A stretch of DNA of 64,000 nucleotides, from assembly GCA_028023455.1 (NCBI GenBank), contig JAQFVV010000111.1:2607909-2671908 (forward strand), written 5' to 3'. A program made the translations under genes and the position numbers. This document shows positions 34,321 through 47,509 of this stretch, one piece after another. This DNA is from Epiperipatus broadwayi. Taxonomy: Eukaryota; Onychophora; Udeonychophora; Euonychophora; Peripatidae. Below the pieces are notes generated by a model. It had not been told where the DNA came from. It did not search any database and saw only the letters and a list, made by a program, of their open reading frames with translations. Each line of letters opens with the position of its first letter. Position 1 is the stretch's first letter.

Positions 34321-35669
34321 AGCTTAACTCTCTATGTACATGATTGTCTAAATAAATGAATAGATTGATAAATGAATAGATACATGGAAAGTTGGATAGA
34401 TAGATGGATGGAAAGATAGAAAGACAGTCAGATATAGTTATATAGGCAGACAAACAGATTGATAAAGAGGTAAACAGATAAATAAATAAAATGGATTAAG
34501 TATATAGATGGAAGAATATTCATTTTTCTGTTTATTTTTTTTATTTATTCATCCAACCATCTACTAAATTATGTCTATTCACCCACCATTCCATTCATGT
34601 CTCTAAAATCAATAGTTAAATGGATAAGTAAATGGATATGCAGAAAAATGAATAAATATCTATCCACCTATATATGTATTTATATCCATATATTCACCCA
34701 TTAATTCATCTATCAATTTATTCATCTATCAGCAATTGATTTATTTATCTATCTTTTAAACAACCTATTTATTCTACTATTAACAATCTATCTACCTATC
34801 TATTTATCTGATAATCTATTTGCCTGTCTATTAATCTATCTATCTACTTATGTGTGCATCAATGCATCTATTTATTTGGTTTTTAGCTTTGCATCAATCT
34901 ATTATATCCAAACATCTATCTTTCCATATACCCATCTATATAACTATACACATATTTAAATTTTGTATCTATGTATCCATCTATTCATTCATCTATATGC
35001 ACATCCATCCTATCTATCTATCATCTTACATCTGTATCTACATATTTGTCTAGGTAAACGGATAGATTGATAAATAAGTAGATATATGGATAGTTTGATA
35101 AACAGATGGATGGGTGAATAGATAAAAAGTTAAAATATAATTATATAGACAGACAGATAGATAAGAAGATAAATACACAGGTAAATAGAATGGATGGGTA
35201 AATAGATGAATAAATAAATGAATATATAGATAAAACGATAGATAGGCAGTAGATTAATGAATAAATATGGACGAAAGAATGGATAATAGATGAACACAGA
35301 TAGAAAGACAAAAAGCAAATAAAGTAGATAGTTAAATAGATAATCAGAGGTTGAAATCATCGCTATTTTGCTACTATATCAAAATAAAAAAACAGCGACT
35401 ATTACAATAACAAATATAAATCAAAATAAATTTACAAACAGTATTTACAGGTGCTTATTATTATTAATAACAAACAACATAATTACATCAAATTTAGACA
35501 AAGTCAATTCACGAATAAACAACATTTACAGATTAATAAAAAAAACGGCTTTAATTTTTGTTTAATGGACGAAAATTGTTAGACTCCCCTCACTTGCTTT
35601 TATTTAAGTGTCAAATATTCTTATGATGAAGACAAGCCTGAAAAGAGTGCTTGTACCCCTTCCATCATT

Positions 35670-36780
35670 TGGTATTTACAATATGTCTTTCATTATTGTA
35701 ACAATTTCACTTATTCAAACTATAGTAAAACTAATACGATATACACAAGTAAAATATAATAATAAAGTGGTTCTGTGAATGGATGAATAGATTTTAGGGT
35801 TTTTGTGACCAACACCGGTTTACCCACTGACCAATCATCATGCTGCAAAAGAGAACCTTGATTTGGTTCATAAGAGGCGGGGACTTACATGCTAATCTGG
35901 CCCTTAGCTCAGTCTTAGTTACTGCACTACCCATAAGAGAGGAAGATGGACTGGACTTACCATGGCTCCATCTTAGATATATAAAAAAAACAGCATAATG
36001 ATAAAATATTGATAAATTTCACATCCACCAAGCTGAAGTATATTATAAATTAAATACCATACATTAAATGAACATTATTTTATCAGCTTGATCAAAAGAG
36101 CCAATTCTTCTGTAGCATGAGAAATACGTATATGCTACTGACGAGAATATATATATACAAACTTTAATTTATCCCATTCAATCTTTTCAGTTATTTATAA
36201 CTAATAAACTCTTAAAGGGGGAAAGTATATTTAAGGGACTTACAAATACTTTAATAAGAAAATATACTTATGATTACACTCCAGGCTAGTTTAATCTTTA
36301 GTAACATAATAAATAATTAAAGGTTGAAAATTTGGATTTATAAGCCACATTTTATATTTACATTAAGCCACATTTTATATTTACATTAATTAATTTACCA
36401 ATGACAAAATAACGAGCAAAAAAAAGGGTCACCATTATTTATAAGCTAAGGTTCGAAACAATGCGCTAAATGATGCTATAATTAATAACAATATGAAGAT
36501 TTTAAATATCTTCAAAACATATTTTGTAACTAAATGCACACAGTTTTGAAACATAGGCATAACTAATAATAATTAATATAAGCAAAAGAGAAATAAATAT
36601 AACTGCAGTGATTAAATTATATAGCAAAACATTAAATTAATAAAGAAATCTAGCAAAAGTATTTATTTATAGAATTTAAATATTATTTAAGACAATTTAG
36701 ACAATTAATATATTTAGCCAACCTGTATTTTAAAGAAATAATAATCATTTTGGAGTGTACACAGAGCTCTGCAATTTTAA
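35670..36780. other. No gene; less A/T-rich patch at 35800-35970
   Basis: The patch beginning ACCAACACCGGTTTACCCAC is less A/T-biased than its surroundings and includes CCAATCATCA and GAGGCGGGGAC. It could be a unique regulatory stretch or part of a repeat; no frame supports coding. A 24-mer tandem pair lies at 36349-36385. Confidence 0.3.
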
Positions 36781-36789
36781 ATAATATTA

Positions 36790-36985
36790 ACAGTTCTCCT
36801 ATAGCTGGATGGGAGATACTTGAGCTGGAATGAAGGTGAGTTCTTTTAGTGGCTTATGGCATCCTCTATTTAGTTTGTGAGATGATTTAAGATGGTATTA
36901 CTATAACTGGACTGGGGTACTTGTATTGGAACGAAGGTGAGTTCTTTTGCAGCTTATGGCATCTTCTATTTGTTACAATAAGCTT
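36790..36985. repeat. Tandem duplication, ~116 bp period
   Basis: GAAGGTGAGTTCTTTT and GCTTATGGCATC.TCTATTT occur twice in a row, with moderate divergence. Confidence 0.7.
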
Positions 36986-36989
36986 GTTA

Positions 36990-38105
36990 GGGCAATGTTG
37001 GTTGTTGCTTCGGCCTTGGGTGGATCAAACTTCGATGTTCCATCATGGGAAAGGCAGCAAACTCTTGCCCTTTTTTAGCAGGACATAGTGAAATTAACAA
37101 TATACAACTTCTGGTAGTAACAGCTCTTCAAAAGCAAGATGGAATATACTTCCTGCTTAAAATATAGCCTATTTATATATTTCCACCAAACCTTAACACC
37201 TTTTGGAATTTCATTTGCCTCAGGACCAATTGACTTTTAATTAAACAAAATCATATAATCTGATTTTATTCTACTGATAAAGTCTCTGAGGTGTTATATT
37301 TAATTTACTTTAAAAAATTTAATTAAAATATATAAATTATATAATTTTGATTCTGTTTTCATTAATTAAATTCCTTTTTAGGTGTCTGTTTTCATTAATT
37401 AAATTCCTTTTTAAGTGTTATAAAATTTTAAGGCTTAGCAGATAGTAACAATATTCTGATTTAATGATAAAGTCTTTTGTTGCAAACAAATTCAATCAGT
37501 AAACTAGATTTTACTTTTACCCCAGGTCTGGTCATTAATTGATTTTTTGTTTACCCAAAATTCCCATTTTTAATTATAAAATGATGACTTTTATTTTAAC
37601 TTTTTATAAATAACTCAACATATTTTCCTTCCCAATATTATTTGTTTAAAAAAAAAGCAAATTTGACAGATCTTATAAAAATACTTTAGTTTCAGTTATA
37701 TCTATAAAACATTAAATCAGAAAACCATAGTTTTAAAGAAAACATTTTATATTATATCTTTTTATTTCATCTTAAATATATATACAAATCATTATGCCAT
37801 AATTTCATGGTTTAAATTATCTATCCACATACAAATACAGAATTGACTTATAGATTAATAAAATATTTTATGAATAATTATGAGGATTTCTATGCTATAA
37901 TTTTATCAAACCTGTCTAATTATAGCGTACTTTCATATATAACTGGATGATGCCATTCAAGCGGCCATGATAGCAAATTTTACTGCTCAACTTATATATA
38001 TCACATTTTGTCATTTAAAATAGGTTCGAAACTAGTTCAGACAAATAGGTCATTAGGTTGATGATGAAATGGAAAGGGATAGGAAGGTTTCCGTTTCAAT
38101 ATATA
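36990..38105. other. AT-rich, no gene seen
   Basis: It contains a tandem 35-mer pair (TTTTCATTAATTAAATTCCT at ~37356 and ~37389). Nothing else is supported. Confidence 0.4.
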
Positions 38106-38109
38106 TATA

Positions 38110-40460
38110 TATATATATATTTATGTAGTTGAAAAGAAACATAGAAATAAACACAAATTTTTTTTAGATATGTTCTATATCACACTGGAATAACAGTTAA
38201 AGATTAAATAATTTTGAATTTAAAATAAATTATTATAAATTAAATATTTAAAAAAGTCTAATTAATATTGCATTAATTCTAATTTTAAAATTGAAATAAT
38301 CATGCTTTTATGTTACAATAGATATACTGGTAATTATAAAATTCCACTTTCTACTTTGATTAGATTACATTTTTTAATTAAAGTTTGTATAACATATTTT
38401 GATAAAAATCGTACAACATTGTCTTTGAAAGAATTAAGGTGAATTGAAAAGAGTCATTAACATTTTTCAATCAAGTTAAAGAAAACTTACTTTTAATTAG
38501 TTTTTTAAAATTCCACCATGACTGTAAAAAGGTCAGAAAAAGGATTAGATGAGAGATTATGATAAAATTACTACTAATATGAAGTTATAGCTGATAATAC
38601 AAATGAGCTTCTGCTGCTAGTGTCATGATGGTAGTTTGGATTTGCATGGAAGTATAGGGACTGCTTTTTGGTGTTCCATGGCCCATAATGTGTACAGAGT
38701 TGCTAGTTTGTCTGAAGAACATTTAGTGATAGAGACGAAATGAAGCTGATTGAATGCCATTAATTACTTATTTATCCCTTCCCTGAAAATGTCAACGGAA
38801 CATTATACTATTCTACTATGGACATAATTATAATGGACCAGCTTACTGAAAATTTTCACTATTACCATGCTATGTCATATGCTGTTTTATTAATAAGCAG
38901 AGAAACATAGTCAAAGTTATTGCATCATATATATAGAGTACACAACAGACTCACTTCATAAATAGATTTTGGTGAGTAATTTTATTAAAAATGACATTAT
39001 TTTAAATAGGTTTGTAGTTAAAATTTTTGAATGATAAGATTTGAGAGTAAATAACTTTTGTCTAAATTATTCAACTAAAAGTAAGATGCATTTCCAGTAT
39101 ATTTAAAAAAAAAAGCAAACTCCAAAAATCTTTCTAGATTGGAAAAAAAAACTTGTTAGAATATTTTTAAATATGTTTATAATTAATCATGGGTAACTCC
39201 CCAAGAATAAGAGAATAAACTTTTATTTACAATTAAAGAATAGCAAGCCAATAACAGATTAGTAAGAAGATAATATATACACACATGCACATGAATTTTA
39301 TGAATATTTTCAACATGGAATTACTTGTGTCTTATGCAAACATAATATGGTTTAATAAGTTTATTATTTTGACAAATTAAAATATATGATATAAACATCA
39401 TTGTGCACACACATTTCTATGGGTATTCACACGTATATGTGAAAACAGTCATTATTTATGTACCATTAAAATGTGATAGCTTATTTTTTATTATTTTATG
39501 ACAATTCCCATATATTACAGCATATCCATGTGCTTATATAGATTCATGTCAGGTAAACACATATACGTTAAATTAATCATATTTTTATTATTTATGACAA
39601 TTCAAATATGTTCATTTTATACTATATAGGCCATGTGTGTGCAGATATATAGAGTGTTTTATGTAAAACTATTGAGATATTTGTAAATCACAATGTAATT
39701 GCTTATGTTTTTGTATTAACCAAAATCAGAATGCAGAATTTATATTTATAGCATACTCAGTAGACCTTAGTTTCATTTTATTGTGTCTAATTAATAAATT
39801 TATATTTCATTGTTAAAGTTATTCCAGTTAATTTATTTAATCTTTATATATTATTATATGTTGTATTATATCTCTTGCTCACAGTAAGAGCTGCATTCAT
39901 GTATAACAATCTGTTATATAAAAGGGGTTTATATTTAGTGTTTATGGAGATCCAGTTGGTGATAATTTCATTACTTTTCTATTGCTGGATGGCACTAAGG
40001 AGATATCCTTTAAAGTCCATGCACTACATTTCATTTTAATTATTCATTATAGTTGACCAGTACATTAATGGTACTAAGTGGTCAGGGCATTGATGATGAT
40101 CAACATGTTTTAGTATCCCAGGATTATTTTTAATAGTTATATTCTGATGAATTAACACTTTAAGTATGTGCATCCAAATTATGTATTGCTGGCCTAAATT
40201 TGGCAAGGGCTAAATAATTAGCCTGATCTATAGTAGACCCATTTCTAATCCAGTCACAATATTGAGTGTTGATTTTGTTATTGATTATTCATGATGATGG
40301 TTTATTATTTTTGTGTAATGCTGGGTGAACTTATAGTTCTGTGTTGAACTCACAGGCTTTTTGCTCATTATATTATTTGTATGTTTAAATTTTTGAATAT
40401 TTGTCTTGGATTGATGATGATTTTACCATTATCCAAGGTTTACCCCAGTTTCCCCATACA
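38110..40460 (+). repeat. Unnamed dispersed repeat R, copy 1
   Basis: It matches 48910-51240 in order over ~2.4 kb, loosely at the start and strongly toward the end (CCAGTACATTAATGGTAC, TTGATGATGATCA.CATGTTT, TGTGCATCCAAATTAT, GCCTG.TCTA.AG.AGACCC, GATGATGATTTT). A third partial copy lies at 56.0-57.2 kb. No reading frame persists, so the family is either non-coding or too decayed to read. Confidence 0.65.
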
Positions 40461-41019
40461 ATTTCAATATATCAAAAATTGGAAAAAGTAAAACAAAAAT
40501 CCTTATGTTGCTCTTCCACAAAATAATAATCAAAAAATAATAATAAATTCTTTCCTACAGCTAGATAATCGATAATAAGTTTATGCATAAAAAACAATAT
40601 ATGTATATATCATGTACAACCATAAAATCTATAATATATATGTATATAAATATGTATTCATGTATGTTTATAGAAATGTTGCATAGTCACAAATTGAAAA
40701 TCTAAAAATTTACATTTTTAATCTTCATCATCATTATTTTCAACCATTATCAATACACTGCAGGATGAACATCTTTCCAAGTTCAATTCATCTTGTCCAA
40801 TATCTAGCCTCTCTTCTCCATACCTCCCCTGCACACTTTCTTATTTTATTTATTTATCTCACATGTGGTCTCTATAGGTTTTTTACAATCTCTTAGAATC
40901 CAGTTTAAGATTTTAATTGTCCATCTATTATCATCTTTTCTAACAATATGTCCAGCTCAACTCCACTTCAGTCTTTTAATTCTTTCAATGATGTCAGTAA
41001 CACCTGTTGGTTCTCTTAC

Positions 41020-42434
41020 TCATATATTGCATTTTTGATCTCTTCTTGTTACTTCTAACATGCATCTGTCTATACTTCTTTGAGTGGTCTGAAGTCTCCG
41101 TATTGCTCTTCTATTAAGTGTCCAAGTCTCAGATCCATAAGTAAGAATTGGCAACACACATTTATTAAAAACCTTTTCCAAACACATAGGCATATTTCCT
41201 GTTAGTATTAAGTTATTTCTACCAAAAGCATTCCAACCAAGTCTAATTCTATAATTATTTTTAACCATTATTTTTCCATCTGTCATAATAATTTGACCAA
41301 GATATTTGTGGTTATTAACTTCTTATCTTTATTTTCACCTTTGAGAAAATCCATTGAACATTACCTGAGTCTTTTTAACATTTATCTTTAATCCTACTTT
41401 CATCTGATAACTCCTGCAACATTTCCCGAAGCTCTAAAGTATTATTTGCAAAACAACTACATCATCTGCAAAATCTAAATGACTTAAATAAATCTCGATT
41501 TACTTTTACTCCTTTAGTTTCCCATTTTAATCCACAAAATATTTCTGCAGCACTGCTGTAAAAAGTTTTGGAGATATGTAGTCATCTTGTTTTAGACTCT
41601 TCTCAATGATAATATTCCTAGTATCATTATGTAATATAATTGTTGCTGTTGCATTTTTATAAATATTCTCAGAATATGACAATATCCTTGATGATCTAAT
41701 GCTTTAATCACTGAAGAAATGCTTATAGAATCAAATGCTTTTTCATAATCTACAAATTCAAAGCATAATGGTAACCCATATTCATTAAATCTTTCTATAA
41801 CTTCTCTCAATACTTGGATATAATCTGCTGTACTAAAACAACTTTTAAATCCAGCTTGTTTTTTTGGTTCGTTGAAATCCAATGTTCTCTCTAAACAAGT
41901 TGTAATTATCTGAATAAAAAGTTGTATAAAACTGATAAGACTCATAGATCTGCAATTTCTAATATCTTCTTTATCACCTTTTAAAAATATTAATACTATA
42001 TACTTCCAGTCATCTGGTACATCTTTATCATTTAGACATTTGGTATATAACTTTACCAAAATTTTTCTATATTTTCACCTGCTTGTTTTAATATATCAAT
42101 TATAATTCCATCATTACCTGGAACTTTTCCTTTCTTCATAAATTTAATTGCATGCCTCACTTCATTTAAAATTCTGGGCAATTCAGAAGATATAATAGCT
42201 GTCTGTAGAAGGCACTTGTTTTTTATTACTATATAATTCTTTATAGAACTTTTCTACCCATTTAATGATGTCTTTTCTCTTTTTAGCAATAGTTCCATTT
42301 TTTTTATTGCAGTTAAGTTTCCTACTAATACCAAAATGTTTTTTACACTTGAGACCTTTAATCTCTTCTACAACTTTCCTTGCTAGTTCATAATTATACT
42401 TTCTTATATCATTATCAATTCTTTTTTGCACCAT
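41020..42434 (-). pseudogene. RTE reverse transcriptase, broken (copy 3)
   Basis: Three frames cover it: 42434-42183 (linker, ELARKVVEEIKGLK), 42059-41592 (WKYIVLIFLKGDKEDIRNCR, KKQAGFKSCFST, motif A CFEFVDYEKAFDSI kept) and 41286-41020 (thumb/C-terminal part, NNLILTGNMPMCL, LPILTYGSETWTLNRRAIRR). Motif B and the catalytic DD region (~41450-41590) are out of frame. Small indels have destroyed the chain. Confidence 0.75.
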
Positions 42435-42952
42435 TTTACAAAAGTCAAGATATATTAAATCGTTTTTAATGCATCAATTTTATATATCTTCATATTTCTT
42501 CATAAATTTTTTAGTTTGAGTAGAAATTTTATTGGTCAATTGTTAGTTTTTTCTACCAGCTATCTTTGTTGCTGTTTTCAAAAGTGTATCAGCTACTTTC
42601 TTATTAATTTCATTCAAATCTGAATCATGTTCAAAATGTACTAATATTTGAAACCGATTTGTAAGTTCCAATTTAAATTCATTAGAATGTTTCTGAAGAT
42701 TAGGAATATCAACTGTAAATATTGTTTTTCTTAATAATTTTTATTTCTAGTTTTGCATTAACACATATCTTACATCTTACTAATCAATAATCACTTCCTG
42801 TGTTGAATTTATTAAGAACATTACAATCTTGAAGTATGTATTTTCTATTAGTTAAAATCTAATCCAATTCTGCTGTACTTTCATTTGGATGCTTCCATGT
42901 TCATTTCCTTTTAACATTTTTCTCCAAGAAAGAATTCATAATATAAAGTTTT

Positions 42953-43870
42953 GATTGTCGTCGAATAGCTATTATATCCCACTCGATGGCGCACTTTTCA
43001 CGCTTAAACTATAAAATATGATCATTTCCGGGCCGTTAATTATAATTATTTTGATGTGTTTTTTGTAAAGCGAAAATAAAAACAAAAGAAAATCCTCTTT
43101 TTTAAATATTATTTAATTTCAAATATTATTCTTTTATTAACGTATACAAATTAAATGATAATAATAAATGTAAAATAAAATAAACAAATTACAATTTGAT
43201 TCGTCTTTTTTAGTTTGCTTTTTATTAGAAAAATCAATTTTCTATCGGAGATTTTTTTACTGGGGTTACGGCTTTTTTTTTGTTGTTGTTTACCGCTATT
43301 TTTTATTTCAAATTGAATGACAACTAAAAGTAAAAGTTGTTACGGTAGGTTTAGGGTTAGTTTTAGAAAACAAATTACAATTTGATTCATCTTTTTTAGT
43401 TTGTTTTTTATTAGAAAAATCAATTTTCTATCGGAGATTTTTTTACTGGGGTTACAGCTTTTTTTTGTTGTTGTTTACCGCTATTTTTTATTTCAAATCG
43501 AATGACAACTAAAAGTAAAAGTTGTTACGGTTAGATTTAGGGTTAGCTTTAGGGTTAGTTTTATGGTTAGTGTTCTGTTGTTTGTAATGCTAAAATAAAA
43601 AATATCAAACGTAAACTATATTCAACAAAGTATAACAGTAGTCAGAGAAAAGAAAGAAACTAAAACTTTTTTAAACAACAACAAATATATATATAAAATG
43701 TTTAAATATATGCTTTTTATGACATTTAAAAAAACAGTTTACAATTGTACTTTTCTTACTGGATATTTTTGTGTTAACACTCTTTTTTATTTCAAAAATA
43801 TACATACGGTACAATCTTAAAATGTCACATGGAAATGTTACGAAGAGTATGTTACTTGACGCGGGTTCGA
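42953..43870 (+). mobile_element. Long-TIR DNA element, copy C (right end lost)
   Basis: It starts like element B at 57.2 kb (CGATGGCGCACTTTTCACGC, TAAACTATAAAATATGA.CA, CCGGGCCGTTAATTATAATTA) and follows it to GTATGTTACTTGACG. It then ends abruptly at CGGGTTCGAAT, a string that in B lies near the right TIR (58362), so an internal/right deletion has removed the TIR. It contains a direct ~180 bp duplication (43188-43367 and 43368-43560). No coding frame. Confidence 0.7.
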
Positions 43871-43976
43871 ATTCTGCTGTACTTTCATTTGGATGCTTCC
43901 AAGTCCATTTCCTTTTAATATTTTTCTCAAAGAAAGAATTCATAATATAAAGTTTTTCTTTTTCTACAAACTTCAC
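43671..43976 (-). pseudogene. RTE endonuclease fragment joined to insert sequence
   Basis: The first ~36 residues on the minus strand (MKFVEKEKLYIMNSFFEKNI, then KRKWTWKHPNESTAEFEP) are RTE endonuclease. The frame then runs across the junction at ~43870 into the DNA-transposon insert, so the rest is not protein-like. It is a chimeric open frame, not a gene. Confidence 0.7.
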
Positions 43977-44159
43977 AAGTCTATGCCCTCTCTCTCATTT
44001 CTATTACCACTACCAGTTTTACCTATAACAGTTTGATTTTTTATTTGTTTACTAATTGTAACATTAAAGTTTCCCATAACAATTTTAAAATGTTTAGTCT
44101 GATCAAAAATGTTTTGTATATCCACATAAAAATCTACAACTTCATACAGATTTTTTTTT

Positions 44160-45000
44160 TGATTTAGGGCAAGGACATCTTAAAGTGTCTGATGAATAAT
44201 ATAGTTATAAATTTTGAGAATTTCACAAATCATTGAATAAACTAGGATCCTGAAATTCTCTAGACATTAAAAGATGTTAGGTTTCAATGAAATAAGGAAA
44301 AGTATAGTTTGTTTTGGATTGCAGATAGATATCCCAATACATGAGCCATCCTAATTGCAGTCACTTGCTTCGCACATAACCATTTTTTAAAAGTTTAGAT
44401 ATTCTCTAACCATGGATTGCATTTAACATTCCCTGCATAGAAGTCACTTAGATTAGTAGGCATGTGACATTTATAGTTATTATCTTTAAAATTTGTTTAA
44501 GATAAATCAAATCAACTATGGGAAGGAAACTTAGTGTTTAGTTATAATATTTATAAGAAAATAATAGATTAAGGATTTGAAGTTAATTATTTTGAATTAC
44601 CTGAATAATAAACTTTAAGTATGCAAATATAATATTAAGTAATAATAATATAAAATAGATTCTCAGCCATGAGAAAAAGTTTTTTCTATATTCTATTTTT
44701 TGAAAAAAGTTTGAGTTAAACTGTAAAAACTAATTATTGCAGTATATATGGCAGATTATCTATTTACATCACCATAATAATAATCTGTATTAGATTTCAA
44801 ATGATCTTCAATGCAACTAAATATTATTCAAAATCAAAATTCACATATAAATGATTTTTTTTACATCTATTATAATAACAATATGTAGTTAGAATATTTT
44901 TTAAAAAATTAAAAATATCAGTTCTGTCATTTATTTGAATAGAATAAGAAATCTTATTGTCCAACTGAATCCATATCTATAGGTATCCACATTAATTAAA
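44160..45000. other. AT-rich, no gene seen
   Basis: No supported feature. Confidence 0.4.
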
Positions 45001-45014
45001 CGAATGTACTAATT

Positions 45015-45119
45015 TTTTTCTTCTCATGTGTCATAGCATCAGCTGAAAGCGAACCCGCTAACTCGGGACAACTGCTTGTAAAACAGCTGTCGCTGACCTC
45101 ACTACCACCAATGCTTGAT
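45015..45119 (-). repeat. tRNA-derived SINE, copy 5
   Basis: On the minus strand it has the A-box and B-box order of the other copies (GGTGGTAGTGAGGTCAGCGA, GCGGGTTCGCTTTC). A perfect 15 bp duplication ACGAATGTACTAATT (45000-45014 and 45120-45134) flanks it. The target sequence is complex, so this is strong evidence of insertion. Confidence 0.88.
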
Positions 45120-45418
45120 ACGAATGTACTAATTGTAAAATAAAAATAAACCAGTTTACAGTTGATTACATTTAATTTTAATGTTTTATGAACTATAATT
45201 TTTTAAAGTACAATATATAATTATTATTTTAACAAATAATTATTATTTAGATTAATAAAATTATAAAAAAAACACACAAACGACTTTATTATTTTCTAAA
45301 GAGGTTATATTTATTTATTTTTTACATATACAATGCATTAAAATAATTCTTCGATTAATATTTCTTCATGTCAGCATTTTAAAAATATTGTCGATTTTTT
45401 CTAATCATTTATGATTAT

Positions 45419-47509
45419 TTATTTTTGGTAAAGAACCAAAATGTTCAGTTTTCCCTGTTCTATTTTCTCCAAACCTACATTAAGATAAAAGTCAGGCACT
45501 GTTTTAATTATCGTATCTGAAATATGAACAACTATAGATTTATTTCCAATAATATAAGGAATATCACTTTCTCTTCTATGAGAAACAGTTTGTAGATTTT
45601 TATGTTCATAATCATGTTTTTGTGGGCAAATTGCAATAATCAATAATATGTTTCAATAAAGATTTATGCTTTCTATCATTTCTAGTTTTTGGTTTCAAAC
45701 TTAAAGATTTATGTCTTTTTTCAGAGGAAAATTTTAGCTGTAAATCATGATAAGAAATAAGTTTCTTTTTAGATTTGCTTTCATCATTTATACAGTCCTG
45801 TATTACAGGAACTTCTTTGTTATTCATAAAGGTTTCACTATAACTTAACTTTTTATTTAAATCATTTTTAGAAGTAACAATTTCAACACTACTTTGGTTA
45901 GTATTTTGATCATCAGAGATCAACTGAGATCTATTTAAAAGTTTTGGTTGAGTATTGTATCCTGTTAAAGATTCAGAAGGTATGATTACTTTAGGGGATT
46001 TTTTAATAAGTGTTTTGTTAGAAGCTCTTTTTGTAACTTGTTTTATGCTTTTATTAGGATTTGTATTTTCTATTTCTTCTGCCTGATCTTTATTATGACT
46101 ATTTTTCTGTTTTGACTGTTTTTTTTTAATCATGTTTTCATCTAGGAATTAGGGTTGATGTCTTGAGGATAGTTTTTTATAATATAGTGGACTTTTATAA
46201 GATCTCTTTTCCAGATTTGATTTATTCCTCTTTAATGTATTTCTTTTAAAAACTTTGTTTTCAAACGTTTTTTCATAATGGATCAATATATCATCATAGT
46301 TTATTTCTTTGAAATTTGTTTTTTTAACCAAAGTAGATTCTGGAAATTTTTCAATGACTACTAACTTTTTATACAAATGTTTTTTCTTTCCTAACTTATC
46401 ATTTATTTTACTGTTATCTTTATAATGCCTTTGTTTAGACTGTTTATGTTTATCTACCACTTCACAAACTTCAACATAATTATTTTTTATATTCTTTTCT
46501 TCCACATCTATCTCATTTTCAGCTGCTATTTGATCTAAATTATGATATGTTTCATCTTTATTTTTTACTATGAGTTTTTGTTTTGTAACTTGATCTTTGT
46601 TTTTATTTTTTTGGTGATTTAACCTTTTTGGTATTGGAAACATTTTTAATTTCTGTAACTGGATTAGAAAAAATTATTAACTGGACTGTTAAATTTGTTT
46701 TAGAATTGGAACACTTTATCTCAGTATTTGACAAAGAAGAAAGATTATCTAATACATTAACCTTAGTATTTGGAATTATGATTGAAGTTATGTTATCTTT
46801 CATCTAATAATATTTTCAGTACTTCGAAATTTCAATTTTTTCAAGCTGTGTTCTTCAGGGTTGGTTAAATCATTGCTACACAATAATTTTGAATATGACC
46901 TATTTTGTGAAAGTATATCTGTCTTTGAGAAAGTCTTTTTACAAATGGTTGGGATAAAATATTATTAGAAGCTTCTGAAAATTCCTTTTTTTGTTTCTTC
47001 AGAGAACATTTTTTCGCTAACATTGCTTTATTCTCAAAAGAATTTGTTATTCCCCCCCCCCCATTATCATTATCATCATTAAATGGTTAGGTGCTTTTTT
47101 CATTACTGGCATGTAATTTAAGATTAGGAGATAATTTAAACCCACTGTTTTTTAATTTTTCTAATGATAGATCATTTTTATTTTTGGAATTTTCTTCATT
47201 TTTACTTGTATAATGTAATACGATTCCAATTGGAGAAAGATTTTTGGAATCCTTTTGTGAGATAGAACATATTTTTGAAGGATAGTTGTGTATTTCAGTA
47301 TTATTATTAGTTGAATATTCGAGATGAGAAGTCCATGATTGATCTATTTTTGGTGTTGATAAAGGTATTTCTGAATTTTTGCAAGAATAATGAGCACAAT
47401 GTTTTTCTGTGAATTCATGACTTAATTGTGGTTCCATACTACATTTTAAAAATTCTGCATCAGTAGCAGCCCTCTCATAGGTTGCAAGTTCTTTACTTAG
47501 TAATGGCAT
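45419..47509 (-). pseudogene. Unidentified Lys/Asn/Ser-rich coding remnant
   Basis: Five minus-strand frames in series (47509-47087, 46803-46603, 46643-46149, 46133-45612, 45643-45419) look like one long coding stretch. 46643-46149 and 46133-45612 share a frame and are separated by a single TAA and five codons. The 46803 and 46643 frames swap at an A7 run near 46612, and the last swap is near CCCACAAAAACA (45615). The chain is hydrophilic and low in complexity (KKKQSKQKNSHNKDQAEE) except near the end, where DIPYIIGNKSIVVHISDTII and VPDFYLNVGLEKIE look like a folded domain. Coding-like codons (NESCGVTILPTSQLFNDIE) also occur upstream near 47580-47640. No family is recognised. It may be a large exon of a decayed gene, or a retrocopy; no poly-A tail was seen at the 3' side. 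Confidence 0.5.

Larger units (their letters stand above)
40733..44150 (-). mobile_element. RTE-type LINE, copy 3, interrupted
   Basis: On the minus strand the order is endonuclease fragment (44150-43871), foreign insert (43870-42953), the rest of the endonuclease end and linker (42952-42100), RT (42059-41290) and C-terminal tail ending in ATAATGATGATGA (~40733). The 5' endonuclease half is missing beyond ~44150. An 86 bp stretch of the endonuclease is present on both sides of the insert. Confidence 0.8.
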
